Positions 50,822 to 58,920 of a DNA stretch of 64,000 bases are shown in pieces; the first letter of the stretch is position 1; each line of letters starts with the position of its first letter. Source of the stretch: Merluccius polli (taxonomy: Eukaryota > Chordata > Actinopteri > Gadiformes > Merlucciidae); assembly GCA_030340625.1 (NCBI GenBank), contig JAOPHQ010002281.1, positions 206,001 through 270,000 of the forward strand. The letters run 5' to 3'. The translations under genes and the position numbers were made by a program. The notes below the pieces were generated by a model. That model was not told the DNA's origin, made no database searches, and was given only the letters and a program-made list of their open reading frames with translations.

Positions 50822-52072
50822 CCCATATATACTATAGCATTTCCTCCTCCACCAAGTCCTTCTTACACATTTTCCATATTCCTCTTTTCTCTCTCTCTCT
50901 CCCTCTACTGCACACCCTTTCTTTTCTTACCCTCTCTTTCCTCCTCCTCCTCCTCCTCCTCCTCCTTCACTCTCTTTACCCCTCTCTCTTTCTCTCTCTC
51001 TCTAGATCCCTCTCTGCTCGCTCTCTCCCTCTCGGCTTTTGTTTCTCGCCCTTGCCATCCATTCTCCTATACTCCCTTTATTTGTATTTCTTCCATGGTT
51101 TCTACTCTCCCTGCGGTGGAGAGGGGAGGGATGAGACCATTTCTCTCCCTCTTTTCTCCCTCCCCCTACCTCATCTAGGGTAGAGAGTGAGAGAGAGACT
51201 CAGAGAGGGAGAGGGACCAAGAGAGGGAATGTATCTAAAAATATATAGGAAATCATGTTTGAAATACATTTTTACAGTATTTAATATTTTTACCTTTTAT
51301 AGTGTGTTATATGTTGTATTGTACATACATCACTGGTACTTTCTCTACTACTTTTTCAACTGCTTTGACAATCTAAATGTTTATTATTTTTTATGCCAAT
51401 AAAGCTCTTTTGAATTGACCGGGAGAGAACAAGAGAGAGGTGTGGATGGTTTACCGTGTCTATCGCACGCAGCCCAAACAGAGAGAAGCTATAGCTAACA
51501 TGGTGGGATGCTGTGTGTATATTGCAGAAAAAGATGATAATTCTATGTGGATGCTAGCGCTACAGAGCGTGGCACCTCCTATCACAGAGCCATCTGCAGG
51601 ACGCGGTTGGCAGTTTCTGCGTCCTTTTCAAAGTTAAAGTTGCCCCCCTTAGTAAGCACCCGCTCGACTTGCAGCTCCGCTGAATGTTGGAGAAGGCACA
51701 TTTCACAATTAGCCCTGCTGTAATTACCCAAATCATGTACAGCAAGGTAATTGCGGTGGATGTGCAATTAGCATTAAGTGAAGAGCTTTTCTCCCGTCTG
51801 GAAGGCCAATCAGCTTGCCTGCTTTTGGCTCTCTCTGTGGCGCCCGGCGCTCCCTTAGAAAACACACACAAGAGAACTTCCTCTCCTCCGACGAAGCGCC
51901 GATCCAGGATGAATGGAGGATGGTTTTTTAAAATTATTTTATTATGTTTTTTCACCCTCCCCCTACTCCTTTTTATCTGCCGGTAAATACGCATGCAGAC
52001 GAAGAGGGAAATCACTGTCATGGCAGCCGTTACGGCACAAAGCCTCCTGATTGCACTCTGGACCCTGACACG

Positions 52073-52154
<82 letters not shown>

Positions 52155-54530
52155 CCTTGTTCTATGGCTTTATCTATCTCCCTCCATCCCCATATTTCTC
52201 TCTCTCTCTCTCTCTCTCTCCCTTTCTCCCCTCACCCTACAGGGAGACCAAATGTTCTTGCACAGCATGACTGACTCATTGCCTGATTGCCCAAGCACCG
52301 GGCTTGTAGCTCCACCACCTTTTCAGCCTCCCTCCCTCCCTCCTCCTCTTCACGCATCCCTAAACTCTCTCGCTCTCTCTGCTCTCTCATATTCCTATTG
52401 CTTTCTCACCCCCCCCCCCCCCCCCCCCACCCCACCACCCAAAACCGGCTTCGTCGGTTTCGAAGCCATGTGTTGAATTGTTGAATTCTCTCGATGGTTG
52501 AAAGAAAGACAGAAAATAAGACAAAACCTCATTATTTTGGTGTGTGTGTGTGTGTGCGTGTGTTTGTGTGTTGACTTCTGCTATTGACATCTCCGCTTGT
52601 TTCTTTGCATCCACAAGAGTCCTTCCATAACTATCTCCGTCTTCCCCGCCCCTTATTCCCCCTTCTTTTGTCCTCCATAGATGTCAGAGATCAGAACACA
52701 GATGCCACCAGCCTTTTCCACCTCTTGGACAGCGATAACGATGGCAGGTAAATTCAATAAGTACGACGAGACATACAACGTCGAGTGAAAACCAATGTCG
52801 GTTTTTTTTTTGTTTGTTTGTTTTTTGTTTTTGTGTGTTATTTTTTTTTCGTTGTTTGACTTCAGCTTTGCTTTGTGTGGTATTTTCTACGGCGGGTAAA
52901 CATAAATGACCTCGCGGCCCCACAGGAACCGTTCACAGTCTGTTACGTAATCTTCACCTGGGTGGTGAATGTGAAGTTTCACCCGGGAGATGTTACTTTA
53001 TTTTTCACCTGGGCTTTTTTTTTAAAAGCGAAGGGGTATCATCATATCCTTGACCTACCCCACCAGAGTACACGCTGTAAGTTATTGTGAGAGACAGATT
53101 TTCTACCCCCCCCACCCCCCCCCCCCCCCTTTTAAATGGTGACAGATAGCTGCTATGTGGAATTTTGTGTTTTATTTAAAATGTTTCTTCATACGGTGGG
53201 TCATTTTGCGTACTACTGTAGCAAAGGGATGTTTATTCAATACAAACTTTATTGTTTGATACTGGTCTAGCTGTTGATAGTTTGCGGCAGAGAAACTTTG
53301 TGAAATGGGAGCTTTACGAAAGATCGTAGCCAACCTACAATATGACAATAATATTACAAACTCAAACCAACTGATTGTTTTTAAATCCATTTTATTTTCA
53401 ATTTGCTTAAATCAGATTGTAAGATCGACTCTCGTAAAAAACTCCAGTATGGAACTAATGCTATGGGCGGGCTTACAAGCTCAGCCAATAAGAAGCTAGA
53501 AATATATTTGATTAATGTTCATCCGGTCCGGGTCTGTGCTGCGTCACCCTTTCAGCACAAAACATTTGACTCAAAACAGAATATTCACTGCATGTCATGA
53601 ATAACATTTTTTTGTAACCTTTTTGTTTTTTTGATTTTATGACTCTACTAATGAAACATAGGTGATAGACCAGGGCCTAGAGCTCCCTCTAAGGTTACTC
53701 AATAATCAATATATCAGAATACTACAGATATGTTCAAGGAAATACTGGAGGTAGGGCTGGGCAATATATTGTTATTATATTGATATCCTTATATGAGACT
53801 AGATATTGTCTTAGATTTTGGATATTGTAATATTGCGATATGGCATAAGTGTTGTCTTTTCCTGGTTTTAAAGGCTGCATTACAGTAAAGGGATGAAAAA
53901 ATTGATTTATTGAATAACCAGAAAACATGCTATATCATGATACATATCGTTATCGAGGTATCAAATGACCTATATCGGGATGGAGGCATTCAAATGAAAT
54001 AATAAAATCAAATAAAATGCAGCTTTCCCGTGACGATCATCAAGACCTAGTGGCATGTAAGCATATAGACGAACATGCTTGTATTGATGTCAGATAAAGC
54101 GGAGCTGATTTCCGGGGAAACCTACTTCACAGCGGGAGCTGTCTCTTCTTTTTCACCCGTCGTACTTTTAACACAAACTCGTGCACGTTTCCTTAAGCGT
54201 GTTTCCTCCACCCTCCACCTCCACATCAAAAAGCAATTGCCTTGTTTGTGTCGCATAATGTTCTGTATTACAATCTTGACAGTCCCCACCCTCCACCCAT
54301 CCCTCCCTCCTCCTCCTCCTCCTCCTCCTCCTCCTCGGTGACAACAGAGCCGTGGAATTTGCTGCCGTGAGCAATATTTAACCTTTGCTAGGGCTTTTAT
54401 GGAGAACGGCAAGTCTTTTATTTTTTCGCTTTCCAGCAAGATATGTAAATATGCACGTGGCTTGATTTTCAATGAGTCGATTTGCTGCGACTAGCTCCCT
54501 CCCTCTTCCCAACACACACGTGTATACGCG

Positions 54531-54586
<56 letters not shown>

Positions 54587-56517
54587 CACGGCCACACATG
54601 CATGCACACACACACATGCACACACACACACGCTCCTCATCTGCCACACTGCCCTCTGGAAGGGGATCGATGCAGCTTATGCTAACCGTGCGTCGTAAAA
54701 CTAAAAACACCCTAAAACATATGGCCACGGCTCGGACCAAATGCTGCTGCAGCACTTTTCCTCGTCCCGGGGATAGCTGCCTTGCATCCCTGGGCTTGGG
54801 ATGCCTTGCCATTTCTCTCAGCCCTGCTGCCACCACCACCACCGCCACCCTGCACCATGTTCCAAGCCCACCACCACCCCCCCACCACCCCCAAATCCAT
54901 CCATCCTAGCCGCTCCCCAGCGGATTGCTATTCACGCCCTGCGCTTAAACAAACACATTACTAAGCTGAAATATCTGCCAGTGCCCGCTTGTTTCCCCCC
55001 TGTACTTACACCTCCATCACAGTGCTGGTCAATCCCTCATCGGGAGCGGAGTGGTGGCCCGGGCCAGCTTCCCTTCAGGCTTCAGGACGCGTCTGTATTA
55101 ATGTTCATTTGAATAGGGGTCGGAGAGTGTAGGAGTCTGAAAATCAAACTGTATTGGTATGCTGCCGCCCCCCCCCACCCTGGAAAGAGCTGATGTTTGC
55201 ATAGGGGAAGTGAAGTGTCATGGCTGGTTAAACCCCTTCCACTCATGCAGCTTGCGCCGGTAATTTAGCCGCATAGGGCTGTTGTGTGCAAACGTGAGCC
55301 GGTGTCGAAATGCCGACAAACATTACCGGTAATGTTCTGGCACAACCTTATGTGTGAACAATGCCGTAACATGAATAGCGCGAGTGCGCACAACGTTGGA
55401 TGCGCTGATGTAGGACCCACTGACGTATGCCGCTCTTGTTGTCGAACCGTGTGAGCCAATCACAAAGTTCTCAGGGAGTTAATATAAACCGCTGTACAAC
55501 AGATCGGCAGCTCAGCCAAATCGGGTAGTGACACAGCTTGTTTAATCAAAGGATTGGCCAAAAAAGCGAATTGGACAGACCCGCTATGTTTTCAAACTGC
55601 AGTAATTCCCGTGCGAAGGGTCCACCTAATTTCCAGGAAATGACAACAGAGGATTTTTCCTGTCATTGCCAGTACGCTGTGTGAATGACAGCATTCCACT
55701 AAAAAGACCCAAAGGTGTGTCTTGCTTGTGTGAGCAACAGAAACTGCTTCCTTTACTGGAAAACTTAATCTGGAAAATTTTCGGCATTCATGTACAAATC
55801 CAAATCTTGGCGGGGCACCCATCTGATGCATGCGCCTTACCGACTCCAACATGCCCTAACAGACTAAATTGCACACATTTTTTAAATCTTGTTTAATTAA
55901 AAAAAAAAAAAACACCCCAAAACACTGCTCCATTATATGAATACCTTGACTTGGAATGGCTTTTTGTTGAAGATTCACTGATAACTGCTCTCTGACTCAC
56001 TTTAGCCTGGTTATTATGAACAACAGAAAACAAATTATTTTTGTGACATTGTAAAAGACGAAAGGCGAAAAGGCAATTTTCAACGAGCAAAATGGAGATT
56101 ACAGCAGTTTGAAAATTGTTGTTACGTTCCTCTCCCAACACAAACACATGCACACATAACAAAGGGTCACTTTTACTGTTATTAGGCAACAGCAGCAGCC
56201 GCTGTTGGGAATCGAAGAGAAAAATCTCTTCCCTGACATTTCTCCCTTCTTCACCATGAGCGTATGATTCAGGATTATTATTTCCCCCAACCCTATCCAA
56301 ACACCACACGCTTGCAAGCAGCCTCCCCCTGCCTGTGCCAGGCAGTTGGCAGTTGGCAGCACCCCCCCCACCCCCCCCCACCCCCCCCAGTTCAGGATTA
56401 ACTGGTACGGTACATGCTAGGCTAAAAATAGAGCTAACCAACTGCTTCAGGAAGCGCACCAGGATGGAGCCTCCCTAAGCTTCCCAGAACAGGTTTCCAT
56501 CTTTCTCTCTCTACCTT

Positions 56518-56584
<67 letters not shown>

Positions 56585-58575
56585 TTCTCTCTATCATTCT
56601 CTATACGTCTAGTTTACAGTATATATATTTACTCACCCTCCTCATGGTCTCTCTATCTTTCTATAATGTATCCATATATCTAGTTGACAGTGAATGTTTA
56701 TACTCTGTTTATTGTGTAACACATTGAGCCAATTTGTGTACTGTGTATGTATAGTGTATGTAAATATGTTATAAAGGTATAAATGTATGAAGTGACACTT
56801 CATTTGAGGTTAGAGGAATATAATCGGGACGGCTAACGCATCAAACCGCCATCAGTAGAGTAAGGATTTCACAAGAATGAGTTTCAAGCACACCTAATTG
56901 CTAAGTTAACCGATTGCTAGTATACAAAAGAGAAGTGTGAAAATACTAAGCGCAGAATATCAAAGTGAGAGCCAGGACATTCAAACAGAATGATTACACT
57001 TTTTTAAAATTATTATTATTATTATTTTTTTATTAGTGGGAGGGGGAGGGGTAGTAGAGGAAGGATGCTAAGCGGGGTCCAGGTGAACTCTGAACAGGTG
57101 GGTCTTGAGTCTCTTGCGGAAGCAGGTGATCGACTCTGCGGTCCTTTGACAACGGCGGTTCTGTTGACAGCCTTGTAGGTCAGTTCCTTCGTCTTGAATT
57201 TGATATGAGCTGCTACAGGGAGCCAGTGGAGGTTGCGGAAGAGAGGGGTCACGTGGGAGAACTTCGGCATGTTGTACACGAGTTCTGCCGCGTTCTGGAT
57301 GCGCTGCAAAGGCTTGATCGTGGCGGCAGGGAGTCTGGCCAGGAGCGAGTTGCAGTAGTCGAGGCGGGAGATGACGAGCGCTTGGACCAAGAGCTGCGCT
57401 GCTTCCCTCGTGAGGAAGGGTCGGATCCAGCGGATGTTGTAGAGAGCAAATCTGCAGGATCGGGTCACCGCGGTGGTGTTGGCTGTGCAGCGCAGTTGGT
57501 GATCCAGTATGGCGCCGAGGTTCCTCGCAGTTGGTGAAGGACCCACCACAGCATCCTCAACAGTTACCAGTAGGTCCATGTGAGGGCAGTCCTTCCCCGG
57601 CAAGAAGAGGAGCTCAGTCTTGTTGAGGTTTAGCTCCAGCTGGTGTGCAGACGTCCAGGTGCTGTCAGAGGAGGGGAAAGAGAGGAATAGTTGAGCGTGA
57701 AGTGATTACAGAGTCTAAAGATCTAGTGTATAGGGAGAACAGAAGCGGTCCTTATACTGAGCCTTGAGGGACGCCGGTGTCAACGGAGCAGGGTTCGGAC
57801 AAAGAGCCATTCCATGTGACCTGGTAGGTGTGGTTCGTCAGGTTGTGAACCAGGATAGCGCACAGTCAGCGATGCCGAGTTCTGCGAGGGTGGCGAGGAG
57901 GATCTGCGGTGAACGCCGCAAACAGGTTGAGGAGAATGAGAACGATTAGAGGGACGAGGCTCTGGCAGCACGGAGGGACTCTCAGTGGAGTGTGCAGTCT
58001 TGAAACCTGAATGATGAGGATCAAGCAGGTTGTTATGTGATGTTGGCGCATATTCTTTAAAAACAAGTACACACATGAGAAGGCCAACTCAAAGTTGAGT
58101 TGGCCTGCGGTGCTTTCTGGAAGGACAAAGGGCGCACGACCAAGGTGGAGGAGGACATCCCTTTTTAACGCATGATGTGTTTAAGAGTGGTCGGTTGACC
58201 AATAACGGCCTTGATATGGGGGTGCTGCAGAATGTGTCTCTGTGTATAGTGCATTGCCGAGACGTGAATTAAACTATTCATTTGCTTTTTTAAAAATTAT
58301 TATTATTATTATTATTATTTATAATGAATGGTTCTCACAAAGGTGATTTCAAGATTGTGAGAGGTATTCAACATGAATGCTGCTGGAATAGTGCAATATC
58401 CATATGTTATATACAGATTGTATGTAGACATGATTCTATACAGATGATTTAATGAACCTTCAATAGAATGGCCTTATTTGTACTGTATTCATAGAACATA
58501 TAATTAAGTCATATCGTACTCCTTCACTCTTCTCTTCATGCTTTCATACAAGAATATCTATTTATCTATCTATCC

Positions 58576-58624
<49 letters not shown>

Positions 58625-58698
58625 GCTATCTAGCTATCTATCTGTCTCTTTCCATCCATCCATCCTCTCCATCTTTCTATCCCCCTCTCTTCCTTCTC

Positions 58699-58733
<35 letters not shown>

Positions 58734-58920
58734 ATCTCTCTCTTCCTCAATGTCTATTGTTTAACCCGCGGCCGGTCGAGTGCCAGCTGTCCCCTAACAC
58801 GTGTGGCCATCTGTGTGTGTCCATCCTGTGCCCTATTGCAGCGTCACGGCGGATGAAGTGCGCGCCAAGGTGGCCTCACTCCAGAACGCGGGGCGGGAAC
58901 TCTCGGAGAACGAGGCGCGG
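28942..58920 (+). CDS. prkcsh: glucosidase II beta subunit, 5' part (8 exons)
   Basis: The non-catalytic subunit of ER glucosidase II, which trims glucose from N-glycans and retains the alpha subunit in the ER. Coding exons: 28942-29026, 29397-29513, 30061-30156, 31770-31827, 39922-40039, 43712-43862, 52681-52747, 58842-58920. Together they give 771 nt, 257 residues, all in phase with GT-AG sites. Residues 1-19 form a hydrophobic signal peptide. Two LDL-receptor class A modules (about 41-77 and 79-118) carry the acidic calcium motifs DDYCDCEDGSDE and DGICDCCDASDE. A charged coiled-coil-like stretch (about 119-180) precedes an Arg/Pro-rich linker (180-206). A canonical EF-hand loop (D225, D227, D229, G230, T233, E236) closes the visible part. 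The acidic region, MRH lectin domain and ER retention signal should lie beyond the window. Confidence 0.93.
29397..29513 (+). CDS. prkcsh: prkcsh exon 2
   Basis: Acceptor TTCAACAG; donor CCAG|GTGAGT. Encodes the first LDL-A module (FLCIDGSKMIPF, then the NDDYCDCEDGSDE block), close to the vertebrate protein. Confidence 0.95.
30061..30156 (+). CDS. prkcsh: prkcsh exon 3
   Basis: Acceptor CACCCTATAG; donor TGTG|GTAAGG. Encodes TAACPNGRFYC and VNDGIC of the second LDL-A module. Confidence 0.94.
30304..30666 (-). repeat. dispersed repeat, copy 1
   Basis: The reverse complement of this stretch aligns over most of its length with 49224-49596 (shared blocks include CGACCAATCATGTTG, ACAAACTCGGCCAG and GGCCCAGGCTCT). 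Similarity is interrupted by small gaps. No terminal repeats or coding frame were identified, so the family is unassigned. Confidence 0.7.
31250..31599. mobile_element. MITE with GGGCTGGGC-type ends
   Basis: The left end TAAGGCTGGGCGA is inverted at the right end, TTGCCCAGCCCTAA. The interior is rich in CGATA/TATCG-like motifs. A similar left end recurs at 53752. Short imperfect ATCAA matches flank it; the target duplication is unresolved. Confidence 0.55.
31770..31827 (+). CDS. prkcsh: prkcsh exon 4
   Basis: Acceptor CTTTGGCAG; donor TGCAG|GTCAGT. Encodes CCDASDEYNSHTRCLNTC, the end of the second LDL-A module. Confidence 0.94.
31962..32036. repeat. (AAT)n microsatellite
   Basis: An AAT trinucleotide array just upstream of the Rex3 insertion. 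Confidence 0.95.
32085..35299 (+). mobile_element. Rex3 (RTE-type) non-LTR retrotransposon, nearly full length
   Basis: The 12-bp direct repeat ACTGTTTGGTTC lies at 32073-32084 and 35300-35311, directly outside the element; the 3' end is a short GATG repeat (about 35284-35299), typical of Rex3. One frame encodes an APE-type endonuclease (LGTWNVTSL, GDFNAHVG, DFVVVSS, STDHHLV) and a reverse transcriptase (PLFKKGD, NYRGITLLS, AFDRVPR, then LLFADDVVLMAS). A single in-frame TGA at 34230-34232 interrupts it; the same frame resumes and runs to the stop at 35256-35258. The catalytic FADD motif lies after that stop. It sits in prkcsh intron 4 in the same orientation as the gene. Confidence 0.93.
32400..35258 (+). 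pseudogene. Rex3 endonuclease/reverse transcriptase ORF with one nonsense codon
   Basis: The coding part of the element. Endonuclease blocks occupy about 32380-33110 and the reverse transcriptase about 33760-34790. A basic C-terminal tail (RPTGRRPRGRPRTRWRDYV) follows. The TGA at 34230 lies between the AFDRVPR and FADD blocks of the RT, so a product ending there would lack catalysis. The ends of the frame beyond the conserved blocks are uncertain. Confidence 0.88.
35661..38042. mobile_element. hAT-like non-autonomous element, 2.4 kb
   Basis: Ends are inverted: TAGTGTTAATTT (35661-35672) and its complement (38031-38042). The 8-bp flanks ACTACTAC (35653-35660) and ACTACTAG (38043-38050) match at 7 of 8, as for hAT. 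Both subterminal regions are full of TTTTAGTC-like motifs. The interior carries a 32-base G run (36618-36649), a 30-base C run (37775-37804), a tandem duplication (GTTCGTGATTGTTGACGGG, about 36029-36075) with an inverted partner near 37345-37385, and a smaller MITE. No transposase frame was seen. Confidence 0.72.
36573..36805. mobile_element. nested hAT-type MITE, 233 bp
   Basis: Perfect 15-bp ends CAGTGCTTGAAGTGG (36573-36587) and complement (36791-36805). The 8-bp flanks CTTATAGA and CTTACAGA match at 7 of 8. It contains several AAGTGCCGGTAC motifs on both strands and the long G run. Confidence 0.82.
38051..38961. mobile_element. inverted-repeat element with iterated TGTCCCAAATTACC motif
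   Basis: A perfect inverted repeat of about 24 bp, GGTGAATTCAGGTATATTGG... at the left and its complement at the right. Eight copies of TGTCCCAAWTTACC or close variants occur: 38061-38074, 38078-38090, 38462-38475 and 38486-38499 in one orientation, and 38437-38450, 38707-38720, 38729-38742 and 38938-38951 in the other. No gene lies inside. It abuts the hAT-like element; the target duplication is not resolved. Confidence 0.8.
39061..39121. mobile_element. hAT end fragment
   Basis: GGGGGGGCCCAGCCTGAAAAAGGTTGAGAACCCCTG matches the well-known hAT terminal pattern CAGGGGTTCTCAACCTTTTT read on the minus strand. No partner end was found, so it is probably a truncated copy. Confidence 0.45.
39603..39690. 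repeat. (CA)n microsatellite
   Basis: About 44 uninterrupted CA units in prkcsh intron 4. Confidence 0.95.
39885..39919 (+). repeat. (CT)n array forming the exon 5 acceptor tract
   Basis: A pure TC array that runs directly into CCAG at the 3' splice site of prkcsh exon 5, so the microsatellite is itself the polypyrimidine tract. Confidence 0.9.
39922..40039 (+). CDS. prkcsh: prkcsh exon 5
   Basis: Acceptor (CT)nCCAG; donor AAGCAG|GTACGC. Encodes the start of the charged helical region (LGQRERAAVEDQMRALDEG). It matches the KGRKERE...EGFRLK block of vertebrate PRKCSH in position and pattern. Confidence 0.9.
40040..43711 (+). other. prkcsh intron 5
   Basis: Contains CT-rich sequence (40126-40230), AAC/GTT arrays near 40546 and 40672, a G run near 41281, a possible interspersed repeat with GAGGGGGC motifs (41568-42010), a C run near 42283, a GA array (43137-43173), a CA array (43429-43463) and a CCT-rich tract before exon 6. 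No other gene was seen. Confidence 0.55.
43712..43862 (+). CDS. prkcsh: prkcsh exon 6
   Basis: Acceptor CTTGGCAG; donor GCGG|GTAATG. Encodes QLRELQQVAEDLQVKLEEH and then an Arg-rich and Pro-rich linker (RGRRRRG...PPPPPPPGAQDD). The linker is unlike the Glu-rich linker of mammals. The 1-nt overhang fits exon 7. Confidence 0.82.
43868..44660. mobile_element. possible inverted-repeat element next to exon 6
   Basis: CACACTACACGACTTCC (43876) is roughly inverted at AAAATTGTGTAGTGTGAAC (44631). The pattern resembles fish MITEs with CACACTACACGA ends. Exact ends and target duplication are not resolved. Confidence 0.4.
45231..45425 (+). mobile_element. tRNA-derived SINE, diverged
   Basis: A B-box-like GGTACAATACCCGG (about 45269), a CTGAGCAAGGCATTCT block and an AGAAAAGTGCTTTGAGTATG-like tail resemble a common fish SINE layout. 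Family not assigned. Confidence 0.45.
45860..46475. promoter_or_regulatory. candidate conserved non-coding DNA in intron 6
   Basis: Non-repetitive, balanced-composition blocks (45860-46080 and 46250-46475) containing CTAATGACA repeats and GATCAAAGG. They are separated by a GT array at 46090-46117. Regulatory status is inferred from composition only. Confidence 0.22.
46930..47073 (+). mobile_element. LINE (CR1/L2-like) 3' fragment
   Basis: A 16-residue end FKKPLKTHLSHLAYTT followed by TGA (47071-47073) resembles the FKxxLKTHLF terminus of CR1/L2-type reverse transcriptase ORFs. Only the tail is recognisable. Confidence 0.45.
47074..47713. mobile_element. possible TIR element, about 0.64 kb
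   Basis: AAGGTGCTGTCGGTAAG at the left resembles the inverted right end CGTACCGACAGCTCCTTTAA. The interior near 47340-47560 has the GTGACGTCACAGACGCTAC...TACAGTCTATGG pattern frequent in fish repeats. Ends are tentative and overlap the LINE stop. Confidence 0.35.
48215..48297. repeat. (CA)n microsatellite
   Basis: About 41 CA units in prkcsh intron 6. Confidence 0.95.
49224..49596 (+). repeat. dispersed repeat, copy 2
   Basis: Inverted partner of 30304-30666. Similarity covers most of the length with scattered substitutions and small gaps. No coding frame or terminal repeats were found. Confidence 0.7.
50191..50220. repeat. perfect 12-bp hairpin with T6 loop
   Basis: ATGCATAGCCTA, TTTTTT, TAGGCTATGCAT. 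The surrounding sequence is ordinary AT-rich intron DNA. Confidence 0.9.
50780..51010. repeat. CT/CCT-rich simple sequence
   Basis: CT arrays and CTC trinucleotide runs with interruptions. The long serine/leucine-rich frame over them is an artefact. Confidence 0.85.
51600..51800. promoter_or_regulatory. candidate conserved non-coding element in intron 6
   Basis: A dense cluster of homeodomain-type cores (CAATTAG, GTAATTACC, GGTAATTGC, GCAATTAGC) in otherwise complex sequence free of simple repeats. It looks like deeply conserved enhancers of developmental genes, but no comparison was possible. Confidence 0.3.
52078..52222. repeat. (CT)n microsatellites
   Basis: A pure CT array to 52152 and a second at about 52197-52220. 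Confidence 0.95.
52681..52747 (+). CDS. prkcsh: prkcsh exon 7
   Basis: Acceptor CCTCCATAG; donor GGCAG|GTAAAT. Encodes RDQNTDATSLFHLLDSDNDG, the entry helix and first half of the EF-hand loop. Confidence 0.9.
53751..53990 (+). mobile_element. MITE fragment with GGGCTGGGCAATATA end
   Basis: Begins AGGGCTGGGCAATATATTG and continues through TGAGACTAGATATTGTCTT and CATAAGTGTTGTCTTTTC, a pattern I recognise as a very common fish repeat. The right end is missing. Related by its end to 31250-31599. Confidence 0.6.
56517..56582. repeat. (CT)n microsatellite
   Basis: About 30 CT units followed by a few CA units. Confidence 0.95.
57005..58090 (-). mobile_element. CR1/L2-like LINE fragment, 5'-truncated, minus strand
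   Basis: On the minus strand, a frame at 57022-57603 encodes the region downstream of the RT active site (RNLGAILDHQL, LLVQALVISRLDYCNSLL, RIQNAAELVYN, HWLPVAAHIKFK). Further upstream, NNLLDPHHSGFKTAHSTE (about 58000-58050) is an earlier RT motif, in a different frame. The stretch that should hold the YxDD catalytic box, near 57660-57700, appears deleted. A short ATT run at 57007-57030 marks the 3' tail. The copy is dead. Confidence 0.8.
58081..58106. repeat. perfect 12-bp hairpin with 2-base loop
   Basis: AGGCCAACTCAA, AG, TTGAGTTGGCCT, at the 5' truncation point of the LINE fragment. Confidence 0.9.
58557..58733. repeat. (TATC)n array and C34 run
   Basis: A tetranucleotide TATC array to about 58644 and a 34-base C run at 58700-58733, just upstream of prkcsh exon 8. 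Confidence 0.93.
58842..58920 (+). CDS. prkcsh: prkcsh exon 8
   Basis: Acceptor CCTATTGCAG; donor GCGCGG|GTGAGT. Encodes SVTADEVRAKVASL...LSENEAR, completing the EF-hand loop with E236 and continuing towards the second EF-like segment. Ends at phase 0; the next exon was not found in the window. Confidence 0.9.

Larger units (their letters stand above)
52748..58841 (+). other. prkcsh intron 7
   Basis: Holds C runs near 53107, a truncated MITE at 53752, CTC/TCC runs near 54300, a CA array (54535-54583), a C run near 56361, a CT array (56517-56577), a reversed LINE fragment (57005-58090), a 12-bp hairpin (58081-58106), a TATC array and a 34-base C run. No other gene was seen. Confidence 0.6.

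Noticed and set aside
50692..51183. 163-codon Ser/Leu-rich frame
   Set aside because: Produced by CT and CTC simple repeats.
58557..58644. Regular repeats that could suggest a CRISPR array
   Set aside because: It is a TATC tetranucleotide microsatellite without spacers, in a vertebrate genome.
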